In this document: one piece after another, positions 1-11,600 of the stretch
How the letters are laid out: each line of letters begins with the position of its first letter
How positions within the stretch are numbered: position 1 is the stretch's first letter
From: Piper betle
Lineage: Eukaryota; Streptophyta; Magnoliopsida; Piperales; Piperaceae
Reading direction: 5' to 3'
DNA: 64,000 nt
Assembly (NCBI GenBank): GCA_033002965.1
Contig: JAURVB010003185.1
Location: 16,315 to 80,314 of the forward strand
The notes under the pieces: generated by a model
What the model saw: only the letters and a program-made list of their open reading frames with translations
The model's database searches: none
Told to the model about the DNA's origin: nothing
Program-made: the position numbers and the translations under genes

Positions 1-352
1 ACACTGAATAATAAGTCATGACTCCAAGCATCCAATCAGATGACCAAAAAGCATCAATCTTTGCATTTCCCACACCATAATCAGGCAACCCGTAACCATA
101 CTCCATAATTAGATCACATTATGAGAAAAAAAGTATCACTAATTGAAAAAAGAAAACATCAATCAATCTTGGTATTTTCCACAATGACACAGCTCACACC
201 AACCTCACAAATACCCCTTTCTTCCCCATACAAAAAACTCTTAATCACAAAACAAACACCTGATTATCAAATCATACTGATCGAAAAAAAGCCTCGATCT
301 TTGCATTTCCCACATCTGAAATTCCCACCCAAAAAAAAAACAAAAAACTCAC

Positions 353-412
353 CGGGTCTGAAACAGACGACCTCCCGGAAGCGATGCTCTTGATCCGCCG
401 CATCATATGCAT
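353..412 (-). CDS. Shaggy/GSK3-like protein kinase, first coding exon only (partial)
   Basis: The minus strand has an ATG at 412 followed by 20 codons and a good splice donor (GTGAGT at 352-347). The peptide begins M-H-M-M-R-R-I-K-S-I-A-S-G-R and ends S-V-S-D-P. From memory of the family this matches the N-terminus of plant GSK3/shaggy kinases of the MsK4/SK-theta/SK-kappa clade, which starts M-N-V-M-R-R-L-K-S-I-A-S-G-R and continues D-P-G-G after this point. Those enzymes are Ser/Thr kinases. The kinase domain would lie beyond the left edge, so function rests on the N-terminus alone. The rest of 1-352 is read as intron 1; no second exon is visible there. Confidence 0.5.
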
Positions 413-1020
413 GGCTCCTTCCCCACCACCCACAAGCCCTCAAGAAACGACCTTTTCCGGCCGAATACCGCACCAAAAATGCGCAAGAAGACACACAAAA
501 TCACCACCGAGCGGCGCAGATCGACAATCCGCGGCGAGGAACGGGCGGATCGAGATCATAAAATCGATAAAGATCGAATCTTTTTGTTTTGATCGGGTGT
601 CGCCGCGGCCGCCGTCGGAGCTCCGTTTTCTTTGGGGGCAGCTGCTCCGACAGGTCAATGGTCAAAGGCGGAGCTCCTCCAATCATTTCTATGTCTTCCG
701 TACAAATGGTCGGATGCGTTTGGGCCGTCGGATGGAATCGGACGGTCGGAAGCGGAGATTTCCCATTGACGGGGCGCCTTGTTTTGCGCGATTGTGGGCC
801 TCGGGAGCGAAATATCCGCCTGCTGCTTTACGTGGGCTTTTTGCTCGGCCCATCTCGGGTTGGATGGGCCGCTAATATGTAGGCCCATTTACTGTGGAAG
901 GCCAAGAAGGGCTAAGGCGGGCTTCCAGGGCGGGCGCCTGCCTCGACCGATGGCAGTGGTGGAGAGAGGAGGGAGTGACGGAGGGCGACAACAGGAGAAG
1001 GGGGAGGGGAGGGAGAGCTA
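413..1020 (-). promoter_or_regulatory. Probable 5' leader and promoter of the kinase gene
   Basis: This stretch is clearly more GC-rich than the AT-rich DNA to its right and lies directly upstream of the start codon at 412 on the minus strand. The open frames in it overlap on both strands and match nothing recognised, so it is read as leader and promoter rather than coding. No TATA box stands out. Confidence 0.3.
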
Positions 1021-2072
1021 ATTAAAGGCACCGATGCTCAAGCCTTTTGCCCGATGTTTTAATTAAAAGAATAATTAGGTCATGGTTTCCTTTAAAATAT
1101 TGCGGGTTTAATTAACCCTTAACTTACTTCCCCCTGTGCGTTATTTTTCTCGATAATGTTATTATTAATTATTTTGATAAAATATGTCTAAATAACACAA
1201 ACAAAAACCACATAAAGGCTTCATTTGTTCAATTTAAAAAATGAGCTGGAGTTATGAAGTTGGAAGGGGAGAAGACCCTAATCTACGTTCCCAATTTTAA
1301 TGGAGCAAATGGAAGACAATAAGTGATAAATTTTATGATTTTGACGAATAATGTGCTATGAAAATGAGACTTTAGCATGATTTATCGAGAGATTGAAATC
1401 TAACCTTTGATGGCAGTTTCTCAAAGTTGATATAATTTAGTATGAGTAAATTTTCTGAAAAATAAAAAAAAAGGATTATAAAAAATAAAAAAACCCTATC
1501 TTTGGGCCGTTGATGGATTGCATAATTTATCCTTATTTTATTCGATGGCTCCCATACGTTTGAAAATTAGGAGCTAACAACTTTCAAGTCATTTCAACCG
1601 ACACATAAATACAAACAAATTATACAAGTTTTCCTTCATTGGCTTTGTTAAAAAAACAAGTTAGGTTCATACAAAGATTAGTTTCTCTTAGTCTTATCAT
1701 ATAGAGACATCTTTATCTTCGAGTTAGGCTCGGTTCATGCAGGGGTTGCATCATGAAACTATGGGCCGTGACCTTTGATTGCAAATACTAACTGACAAGC
1801 TTTGAAAATAAATAAATAAATACTAAGTGACAATTTTTGCATTATTGGTGGAGTCTGCTATGACAGATAATATTTTGTCTGATTGAATATACATTTGACC
1901 ACAAAGTTCCAAAATAGATGGGCTTTTTTATTACAGGATAACAAAAACAAGGTCAATCATGTACCATGAACGTAGACATATCATGTGGCCATTCACCAAC
2001 GTAGCTTTGACATTTGAATCGGAAGGAGGACATAAATAGTTATGTGGCTTTGATACTTGTTCTAGGAGATGC
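1021..2072. other. AT-rich intergenic DNA, nothing recognised
   Basis: No open frame, repeat boundary or RNA gene could be supported here. Base composition drops sharply to AT-rich right after the leader region of the kinase gene. Confidence 0.5.
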
Positions 2073-3017
2073 GTTTCCCACTGGGAAGTTATACGTGCCA
2101 CATTTTAATATGGACCGTCCGATTAGATAGACGATCTAGATTAATATATGAAATATGATGAAGCCCTAAGTAGCGGCCGCCCCGGCTGATGCCTACGGGC
2201 ATCGCCGCCACCGGAGTCGACGACTCCCCTCCCTCCACAAGTCAACGACCCCCTCCCTCCGGTCGGCATTGGGGATGGAGATATCCTCTGCTTTGGTGGC
2301 GGCGGCTCCGGCTCCGGCGAGGAGGAGAGAAGACGACGACCGCGGGAGAAACAGGTCCCAGCGGGATGGGGAGATCTCGAGCTTGAGCTTGAACTTGAAC
2401 TTGAACTTGAGCTGGTCATCATGTTGTGGTGGTGAGGAGTGGCTCTTCTGGTGGGAAGGGGATGGTTAGAGAAGAAGGTGAAGAGATGAAGTCAAGGCGG
2501 TGCAGGGCAGGCGGTGAGAGGCGTGGAAGCGATGGGAGGAGGAGGCGGTTTGGAGAGGGGGCACAGGCGTGGAGAGGTGTGGAGAGGCTAAGGGCCCTGG
2601 GCCGCCAATCGCCGTCGCACGACCCCGCACCCACCCGCTCGCCTCCCCCCACCGAGGCCCCCCTCTGTCGCCCCACCCCCGCCATCACCGACGCCCCCCC
2701 ACCCCCCAACGTAGCCCCACCCGGATGCCCCCCTCCCCCAACCCCACCACAGCCGCCCCACCTCCCCACCCCCCTCCCTCCTTCACCGACGCCGACCCCC
2801 CGTCGCCCTACCCGGATGTCCCCCCTCCCCCAACCCCGCATCAGCCGCCCCACCTCCCCCGCCCGGCAACAGCCCTTGTCTCCCCACCCCGGCCGGGTAC
2901 CCGGCCATCGGAGAATGACCTATTTTTTTGTTTTCATATATTAAGACCGTCCATCTCATCGAACGGTCCAGATTAAGATGTGGCGCATATAACTTCTCCG
3001 CCCTTGCTCAGGGAAAC
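2073..3017. mobile_element. Non-autonomous DNA transposon with long terminal inverted repeats (MULE-like)
   Basis: The two ends are inverted copies of each other for roughly 90 bp. Left: GTTTCCC, then GAAGTTATACGTGCCACAT, then GGACCGTCCGATTAGAT. Right, reverse complemented: GTTTCCC, then GAAGTTATATGCGCCACAT, then GGACCGTTCGATGAGAT. Both then continue into TTAATATATGAAA. The interior (about 2165-2930) is very GC-rich and strongly strand-asymmetric (C-rich on plus), in contrast to the AT-rich surroundings. No transposase is visible. Long TIRs around a GC-rich, possibly captured interior resemble non-autonomous Mutator-like elements, but no clear 9-bp target duplication was found, so exact ends and superfamily are uncertain. 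Confidence 0.55.
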
Positions 3018-4815
3018 TTTTCCCTTATTGTAATTATAAAAAGATAAGCGCTAGGCGAAGGCAGATAAGTTTAAAAAAAGTATTTTTGTGTCACAAATTA
3101 ATTTGGGCCATCCAATTAAAAAGATGGGTCTAGATTTTGTTAATTTAAAAAAATAATTAAATTTTAATCTGAGTTGTCTAATTACAATGATGGCCCAGAT
3201 GTATTGTTTTAAATTTTTTAATTTTTTTTCACAGGTGCCGACTGTGACAGCGCAGCCTCCAGCCAAGGGTGGCGGCCGCACTCCCTAAGGCCAAGGGTGG
3301 CAGCCACACTCCCTAAGGCCAAGGCCAAATCTGGCCTCAAGACAGCCCGACATGGCCTGCCGCAGTTAGATCAAGATTATTTGTGTCAATTGTTGGCAAA
3401 TTGCCATCGTTGGGTAAATTTTTACAAGTATAAGGTGTGCATAGATTATAATGCCGTATGCAATATTCTATCAATTCCTCCTAAAATTGTGCCAAGAAGA
3501 GCAATACAAAAAATATAACAAAAAAAAGCTTATTCATGTGAGAGTGTTTATATTCTCATACTCACGGCCATAATTAAATCAAGTTATAAAATTAACAAGT
3601 GAAAGAAATAAAAATAATTCATTGTATATATTTCCTCTTGCGTTCCTAAAGATTTAAATTTTATCAAGGCCAATTTATGGGCTACTTCAATTTTTCTTTT
3701 GTATTGGTTAAAGATGTCTCCTTGGTAGGTGTATATAGCACCTTCTTCATAGGTATAGATGGTAAAGTTTACACAATGCCTCCATAATAGGTATGGATAA
3801 TGTTTCTTCAATTGTAGTGAAAATATTAAGTCAAATTGTAATAAATTTAGATAGTTTAATTGCATTAATAATTATATTGTTATGAGGTCTTACAGTTAAT
3901 ATTGGTTGAAAGACCCAATAAAAAGCTATAGACTTCTACGTAAATATACTTATTTTTCTTGAAATAATAAAAGTGCTACAAAAGTATTTAATGAGTAAGT
4001 AATTTAGTTGAACTTGATTGCATTTTACAACCAATATGACTGTTAGGTTTTACATCAAATTTCTACTCGTCATGTATTCATTAAGAGACACCCAATTAAC
4101 AAAATATGATTTCTATACAACAATTGGGTGGTATGGTTAATCACGATGCTCGCGGGGAAATTTTCTTAATGATGTAAAATTAAGCATTAACACCATAAGT
4201 CCTATGGCCGCAATTAGTTGGCCTGCTTAACCACCGTTACAAATAAAACCAAAAAAATGGCAAAGTATTCTCTTTTTTTCATTTAAATAGTAAAAAAACT
4301 AATGAATTTATGTCCATTTAAATTATGAAACACTAATAGCAAAAGCCTACGTCGTTACCAATCTAAAAATATAGCAATATTGACTTATATAAATAAGAAA
4401 TAGTATTATTATTATGTTTCATTAACATTTATATTATTATATTACATCATTTAAAAGAATTGTTTAACCTAAATACATGGTGCCAGTAGCACCAAATTTA
4501 AGACCTTGACAAGACTTAGATGTTGTCTAAGAATTGTGCGGCTCAAATAAAAAATTTCCAACTTTACATGCTCAAAACAATCAAAAATTCATAGTGGCAA
4601 GCAGTCCAAAGATTAGTAATTGATAAATAGTATAATGGTAAATAGTCTAAGAAATTAATAAATAAAAATAATAAATGTCATTGATCGCATCGTAGACGGA
4701 CAACTTACAACCCCCTCAAATGCTCGTATTACGAATGGCGGTGCCCTAATTATCACAACCCATCGTACAACCGGCGGCAAAAATCTCACAAATACTTCTC
4801 ACCATCTCCGAGCGT
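3018..4815. other. AT-rich intergenic DNA with one short direct repeat
   Basis: The only structure seen is a duplicated motif at about 3261-3320, in which CCAAGGGTGGC and CACTCCCTAAGG occur twice in tandem. The rest is AT-rich and without supported genes. Confidence 0.45.
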
Positions 4816-4850
4816 CCCCACCGTCGTGATCGAGTTTATCGACGGTGGGG
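4816..4850. repeat. Perfect 11-bp-stem hairpin
   Basis: CCCCACCGTCG at 4816-4826 is exactly inverted at 4840-4850, with a 13-base loop. The motif GAGCGTCCCCA occurs just before and again just after the hairpin. It is an isolated GC-rich foldback in AT-rich DNA, with no poly-T tract or gene to suggest a terminator. Confidence 0.5.
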
Positions 4851-6066
4851 TGCTCGAGCGTCCCCAACACCTTTTTCTATTTCATTAACGATGACTAAAA
4901 ACTCCAAACAACAAGGAGATTCAAGTGATCAAATAAACTCCATTGTTTTCAGAGTCGCCGGCTGCAGCAAACAACAATATAGGAACAAATAGGTGAACTT
5001 TTTAGCATAGTGGAAGAAGCTGAAGGAAGTAGCTTTCGGTTGAGTTTTGTTTGATCAGTGCCCATTATACTTCTCGCGAAAAACCAACTGAAAAACAAAT
5101 TGTTTTCCTATTTGCAACCAAATAGTAACGGAAATGAAGTGAATTTCTTAAATGAGTTAGGTGCAATCGGTTCAGTTTGATTGGGTCTTAAAGCAAATAA
5201 AAATGAAGAGAGTAAGATCTTACAGCTACTTATCTTCCCTTTGAGAGTGATAATAATATTTTACTTGTAAAATAATTGTCCATATGTAGGTCATGAGTTC
5301 AACGACAAAAAGTTCATCGGCTAAATTAAATTTTAAGGTTTAGAGTTTAAGGCTTAAGATTTATCGACGTTAATATTGCTGATTCTTCTCGTTCGTATAT
5401 ATGCTTCAATCAATTTTGCTTTTGTGTTCTCTATGTATTTGATATTCTGATGATGAGTATTATTTTCATATGTGCAATCCCAGTAATCACCAACTTGTCT
5501 TCTTAATGATCAGCATGTCTTCTTGCTTTTTGTGTGTGTTTCCGCTGGCTTCTGGGAGTGTTGTTTCTAGATAGCATACATATTAGATAATTTTTTTTAT
5601 TCTTCAATTTGAGTAATAAAAAAAAATCTTTTCTTACAATGTTCTGGGTTGGATTATTGTTGCCTTTTGGTATATCGCATCTTGGTTTAATTAATCAGCC
5701 TCAACCCAATGGGAATTTGAGATTTTTGTAAATAACCAAATGTATGGAAGATAAATAGTTTGCCTGTCCCCTTCGTTGTTGAAATAGTGGCGTATTCCTA
5801 TGGTCTACTTTTCAAATTGCTAGTTATCTCCTTGGCCATGGTTGTGATGTGAAGCAATAATATTTTAATTTCAGAGCCTACGTTACAGAGATTGAATGTT
5901 AGTTGCCACTGTAAAAAAGACAAGTTGGGGGCAAATATATATGCATCCCATTGTCCTATCTAGAAAATTCAACTAGCTAACCACCAAAAATATAAGAAGA
6001 AATATTCATGGTGCATCTACAAATATCCATACTTGCACCAAACAATATTTACCAATATTAACTACA
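4851..6066. other. AT-rich intergenic DNA, nothing recognised
   Basis: No gene, RNA or bounded repeat could be supported in this stretch. Confidence 0.45.
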
Positions 6067-6262
6067 TCTATTTATATAACTGGTCATCCTTGCAGCATTC
6101 TATGAGTAGTATTGAATGCTGCAAACAATCCACGGCAGCCTCAAATCCTTGTGAATCCATTAACGCTCTGTTGGTATTCCTCCCTCTGTGCGTATGCTGG
6201 AATATCCGAGTAATGAATGCCAAAAGTCCTTGGAAAATTCATTGGCTTCACATTCCAAAGCT
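6067..6262 (-). pseudogene. Possible broken exon of an unrecognised gene
   Basis: On the minus strand, after a plausible acceptor (CAG ending at 6263), one frame reads L-W-N-V-K-P-M-N-F-P-R-T-F-G-I-H-Y-S-D and runs on through I-P-A-Y-A-Q-R-E-E-Y-Q before a stop. An overlapping frame then reads R-A-L-M-D-S-Q-G-F-E-A-A-V-D-C-L-Q and continues to about 6067. Both halves have protein-like composition, and one frameshift near 6175-6190 would join them. I do not recognise the family, and chance open frames are possible. It is reported so that it can be searched. Confidence 0.2.
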
Positions 6263-6832
6263 CTGAATGTGCCAACCCTACTCCACATCTTTCTCTTCAC
6301 TGTGCTTCTCTCCCCCAAAAGGGTACGCTAGACATGCAATTGTTCTTCATATTTAATCCTCATGCCTACCTACTGAAACGCCCATTGTCTGCAATTTCTG
6401 TCATTTCTGTGAGTTCCACACAGTGACATGTTGCTTTCGGCTTGTTAGCTTAATCTTTTTTCTCTGTGATTTTCTTTGTCCTGCTGTTCCTGAGGCTCTC
6501 GGTGGTCCACGGTGCTCGTTTTCCTGCATGAAATTGGAATGGTGTCATGGTATGCATGTTTGTCAAAGTTGTTGACTGTAACATCAGTGAAAAATAATGA
6601 ATTGGGTCGATTTCAATGATTTGCTTTGTCAAAGTTTCAGAACTGGTTTTGATTTATAATATATGTTAAATGACATGTGGATTGTCATTCTACATGTTTA
6701 TATTTAATGAGATCAGTCCAATAAATTTTGGAAGTACTTAGTCATAGTGATTAATGTGAAGTTCCAACTTCCAATATGTATGGTGAGCTTAATGCCACTG
6801 GGAGTAGATCATTTAGAATCAGATTTTTTAAT

Positions 6833-6877
6833 TATATATATATATAGGTGTGTATGTATATATATATATATACATAG

Positions 6878-6906
<29 letters not shown>
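6833..6906. repeat. TA-rich dinucleotide microsatellite
   Basis: An almost pure run of alternating T and A interrupted by a short GTGTGTATG segment. Open frames across it encode only Y/I repeats and are not genes. Confidence 0.9.
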
Positions 6907-6908
<2 letters not shown>

Positions 6909-8621
6909 TCATTGTTATGAATTTTTAATTATAAGAAGAGATTCTAAATGTATGCATATTGTCAATCATTTTCATCTGCTGGCTCAAAACAGCGAGGACT
7001 CTATGGCCATCAAGCATTTTCGTGAATATTCTACAACTTCAATGTGTGGGATCAGATTCGGAGTTCTGAGTTGAATCTACTAGAATTATTTTTATTATTA
7101 TTTTTAATTTAGTAATTAGAATTTTATATAAAATTAATATATATATTACTTTTAAAAATAATGAATATATGATTTATATTAATTTAATTAAACTAAAAAA
7201 CAATACGTTTCCCATTTCTTAACTCAAAGAGTTACTCATAAAATTTATGAAATTAAAGACATCTACAAAATTTGACTCAAAAAATCATAAATTAGAATTA
7301 ACTCGACTTAAAATAATAAAATTAAAAATATATTAAAATTATAATAATAATATAACTTGATATTTCTAACTCATTAATAATGTGAGAAACCCACTTACAC
7401 TCTTACAAGCTCATTTATAGAATTGTTTTCTGCTGCATAATTTTTATACCAATGATAAATTAAGAGGTACGTTTCCTATTTCAGACCATCTTCATGAATA
7501 AAAAATAATGAACAAGTTCATACCATCGTCCAAATTTTTTCAAAAGAAGATGAAATGATAGAAATTAACAAATTTGCATATCCTAAAAATAAATAAATGA
7601 AATGAGATGACAGAAATTACAACGGGTTCATATGGCAGGCAGGTCACAAGCTGATCACAAGTCATGGTAGGTACATAAACTACCAGGTGAGGGGTTACCA
7701 AACTTGGCCAAATTCACGTTCACTCCAAACCAAACTCCACGTGAATCACCGCCTTATCACATCATCATCAACCTAGATATCAAAGCCAACCTCCCTAGCC
7801 CGTTTTTACATGCAGATATATACATACAACCTTTTCAAAACACACTCTATCTAGCAATATATTATAACCACATACATACAAATTACAAAGACGTGGAAAA
7901 GCTAAAAAGATTAAAAAAGGAGGAGCCAACCCCAAGTCAAATCCCTGCAAAATTTTCCCTTTTATTTAACCGCCTACCAAAGTCTTCCCTCTTCTGTTTC
8001 CTTCCCATCTCTCATCTCTATCTTCTCTCCTCTTGTCTGCCCCCCATTTAATGCCCCCTGCCACCCCACCGCCCCAGGCATTCAATGCAGTGGGCTATTG
8101 AATGCTACATAAGGGCAAGGGAAGCAGCCAAATGAGCCCTGCAAAAATCTCCGCAGATTCATCCTGTGCCATGTCCAAATTCTTAAAAATCAATCCTACC
8201 CAGATAAGCATTTGGCACTAATAACGTAAATGAAATTAACATATTTGAGAACAAGGTGAAGATTTCACCGGATACCTAGACTAAAAAAATTAACGAGGTA
8301 CAGTAGCACATATGGTTCATCATGCATGTAATGATGTTACATGAGAGCTAAAATCACGGAGGGATGAATATAATCGCTATAAACTGATCACATTTCTGAG
8401 TCTGGTATGTCATTTGATTTTGTGGGTTCCTCGTAGATTTTGGATGGTAACCTTGTTGTTCACGGTAATTCTCGCACTAGGAGTCAATGCCGAACCACCA
8501 CCCTTGCCGAGTGCTAAAAGAACAGTCCATCAATACCTTTACCACCCTGCTAGGGTTCTACGCGCGGTTCGTTCTTGACTCTAATTTCTTTAATATATTC
8601 AAAAACTCATATAATTCCGAT
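6907..8621. other. Intergenic DNA 3' of the HD-ZIP IV gene
   Basis: Mostly AT-rich. At about 7975-8040 there is a pyrimidine-rich tract (CTTCCCTCTTCTGTTTCCTT and similar) preceded by TTTATTTAA. It resembles a plant core promoter on the plus strand, but no coding exon follows it. The 3' UTR of the HD-ZIP gene should occupy the right end of this stretch. Confidence 0.35.
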
Positions 8622-11600
8622 TCAATTCTCGCAGTGGAGAGCAGCTTTGATCTTTTGGATGGTGCAGGAAATGAGGTTGCTGACTGTGTCGACGGACTCC
8701 ACCGTCAATTTGGCCGTGGGCTGGCTGTTGACGAGGACCTGGAAGGCGACAGTGAGGAGGGAACCACCGACACCGGCCCCTGGCGAGGAGGCAGGGTCGG
8801 CGGCTGCCGCAGAGGGAGGATGGTTAGTAAAGGCACCGTCAGGGACGATGGCAAAGCCGGAGGGGAGGAGGGCGACGCAGGCAGAGTTGCCACCGTTCAT
8901 AACGAGGTGCATGGCTGGGATGTCCACGGGCGCGTACACCACTAGCGCCCCCGACAAGTCCATGCACGTCTCTTGTAGTATTAGCATGCTCCCTTGGTTG
9001 GCGCTCATGGCCTGTCTTACATGGTAATATTAATAATAATATATTTAGGGGCCACAAATCCTATTGTAATTATAAAAAAAAATGAATTTTAAAATATTTT
9101 AAAATTATTGAATTTTTTAAAAAATCCAAAAATAAATCACATTAAAACAGTAAAATATAACAAGATTATTAAAATCCTGTTTATACACTTTATATTTTTA
9201 TATATACAACTCATATAAGCTATATAAGGTATAATTAATCTTGATTTTTTTCCTATTAAATATATTCAATATGTTAACATAATCATAACCAATACATATC
9301 CACTACACATATACTAAAATAAAATTGGTTATTCGATTATCATTTTTTATGATCAATGGCTGGATAAATATCATGTCATTTTAGTTGGGGAATGAAACAG
9401 TTCTAGGAATGCGAGATAACAGTGCAAGTCACAATAAGATGTAGACTTTATATCAACTAGAAATATAAGTGATTAAAACAATATTTATAAATTAATTACC
9501 ATTGTTATGTTTTCATTTGGGTATGTCAGTTTAACGTCTTTTTGATTATTGACTACATTCCAAAAATAATAATTTGTTAATTATATTTATTAAAATTTAC
9601 CAAATGAATTCTATGAAAAAATTATTCGCTTTAATACTCCCTGTCTGGATGAAATGGGTACAAGCGTTATACTAGAGTATAAATTTTAACACCAGGTATA
9701 AATTTTATATTATTAACAACTCTTTCACATTTTTCAACTAGCTCGAAAAATGAATTATTCAATAATTTTAATATATATGTATATATATATATATATTGAT
9801 ATAAAGGAAATAATTAATAAATAAAAATAAAGTTAAAAGATTGAAACCCTTACACTGGAACGGAGAAGGGAGACGCAGTTGGCAGGGTCTGGGCCTTTGG
9901 CAATGTGTGCCATCTCCTGCATAGGCCCGCCGTTGGAGAGAATATCCCACTCCGATCGGAGCCTCTCGTCGTGCAGGAAGGCGAACAGCCGCTGCGGGGT
10001 GGCAGGGAGCCACACTGAGGTGGCCGCACTCAGCACCACCCCCGGCGGCTCCCCGGGGTTGTCCACACTCTTCCTCGTCATCACCTGAACATCATCGCCG
10101 GCGCTGCCACCGCATATCTTGTCCCAAGCATGGATACTGGAGCGGCATACTCCGGCGCAGAAGTTGTCGGTCATCCGCAATGCCAACTTCAGCATGCTCC
10201 TCCGTCCCGATGCTGTCATACCTGTCATTTTTAAATACAATATTTATATATTAATTAATATTAATGTCATCTGCCCGTCTATATTAAACATAAAATTTTA
10301 TCTAGATAGATTATAATAACTTAATATTTTAAATATAAATTTTATTCTTAAAAATAATATTTCATTAAATATAAAAATAGTTATAACAATTAAGTTTTTT
10401 TATTTTTATTGGTTTATTATATTTTATCCAAACGCAATTTTTAATTTCTTTTTATTACTAAAAATTTATTTACACTATTTAACTACAAACAATCATTAAA
10501 TAAAATTTAATTTTATAGATATGCCATAGAGATGATTAGGATTGAGTATAATTTTATCGAAGATAACAATTTAATTTATTATTATTTTTTATCCTTGTTG
10601 ATTTTATCGAAGAGATGATTAGGATTCGGTAAATAAAAATTATACCGAAAGTGTCGCGGGAGGGGAGGGAAGAGGACATGAGGACGGCGAGGCACTGGCA
10701 CTGGCGCTGGAGGGTGGCCACCCACCGCTGCGCCCCGAACGCCATACCCGCCGCCACCAGTGGCCGGAAAAGCTGGTGCACCTCCGCCTCGTCGTACTCT
10801 GCGTGCTCCACCCACGTCACCTGCACCACAAGCAACAAAGCCCCACCTCCATTAAAAACCTCACCTTCACTCTACTATTTATTTACTTACTATATATATA
10901 TATATATATTATTTATTTATTTATTTATTTATATACAGATACATAAATAGATAGTCTATGCAATATATCTGTAATCCGTACTGCTGCTTGCTACTGCTAC
11001 ACCAGTACCTTTGGTGAGCTGTTGCATGTGATGACTAATGGAGTCAACCACTTGTGTCAGAAGTGGGGGCAAGATCAAATAGACTATCATCCAATCTTCC
11101 TTGGCTTATGGTAGAAGACAAAATGAAGATTATTTCATGGCTTTGGGAAGAAGGGATGGGAATTAGAAATGACCCAGATAATCTGGGCCGTGTCGGCTTG
11201 ATTGCTTCCATGAGTAGCATGGCTTGGATTCAGTGAAAGAAGATCAAAAATGGTGGAGGAAATCAATGGCATACAACCTGTGAGGTGTGAGGGGTGGAGG
11301 AGAACCGAGACTTCTTTTAATGAATAAACAGTGCAAGGAAGAAGCAGACACGGATTGCTAGGGCAGGAGGACGTTGATAACAATACAAAATTTTCAAGAA
11401 TATGATTTGTGTGATTAAGAAAGTATAAGCGGGGGAGGAGGAGAAGGAGAAGCATCTAATTCTTATAAAAATTAGATGCGGTAAAAGCAGAATCATTATG
11501 CCATTAATTGTTTATTGGGTCCCGAGTGGCCGCCATGAAAGCTCTCCCAGCAGGTGTGTGCATCACAAATTGCATAGCATATTACTATATTGGACAGCAT

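Noticed and set aside
2419..2976. Overlapping 135-172 residue frames on both strands
   Set aside because: Proline/glycine-rich artefacts of the C-rich transposon core; no start context, splice sites or conserved motif.
8081..8108. Small hairpin (GCATTCAAT / ATTGAATGC) considered as a microRNA precursor
   Set aside because: The stem is only nine base pairs and no known plant microRNA sequence was recognised there.
8487..9057. Plus-strand and second minus-strand frames over the last HD-ZIP exon
   Set aside because: They are shadows of the conserved coding frame (8622-9011).
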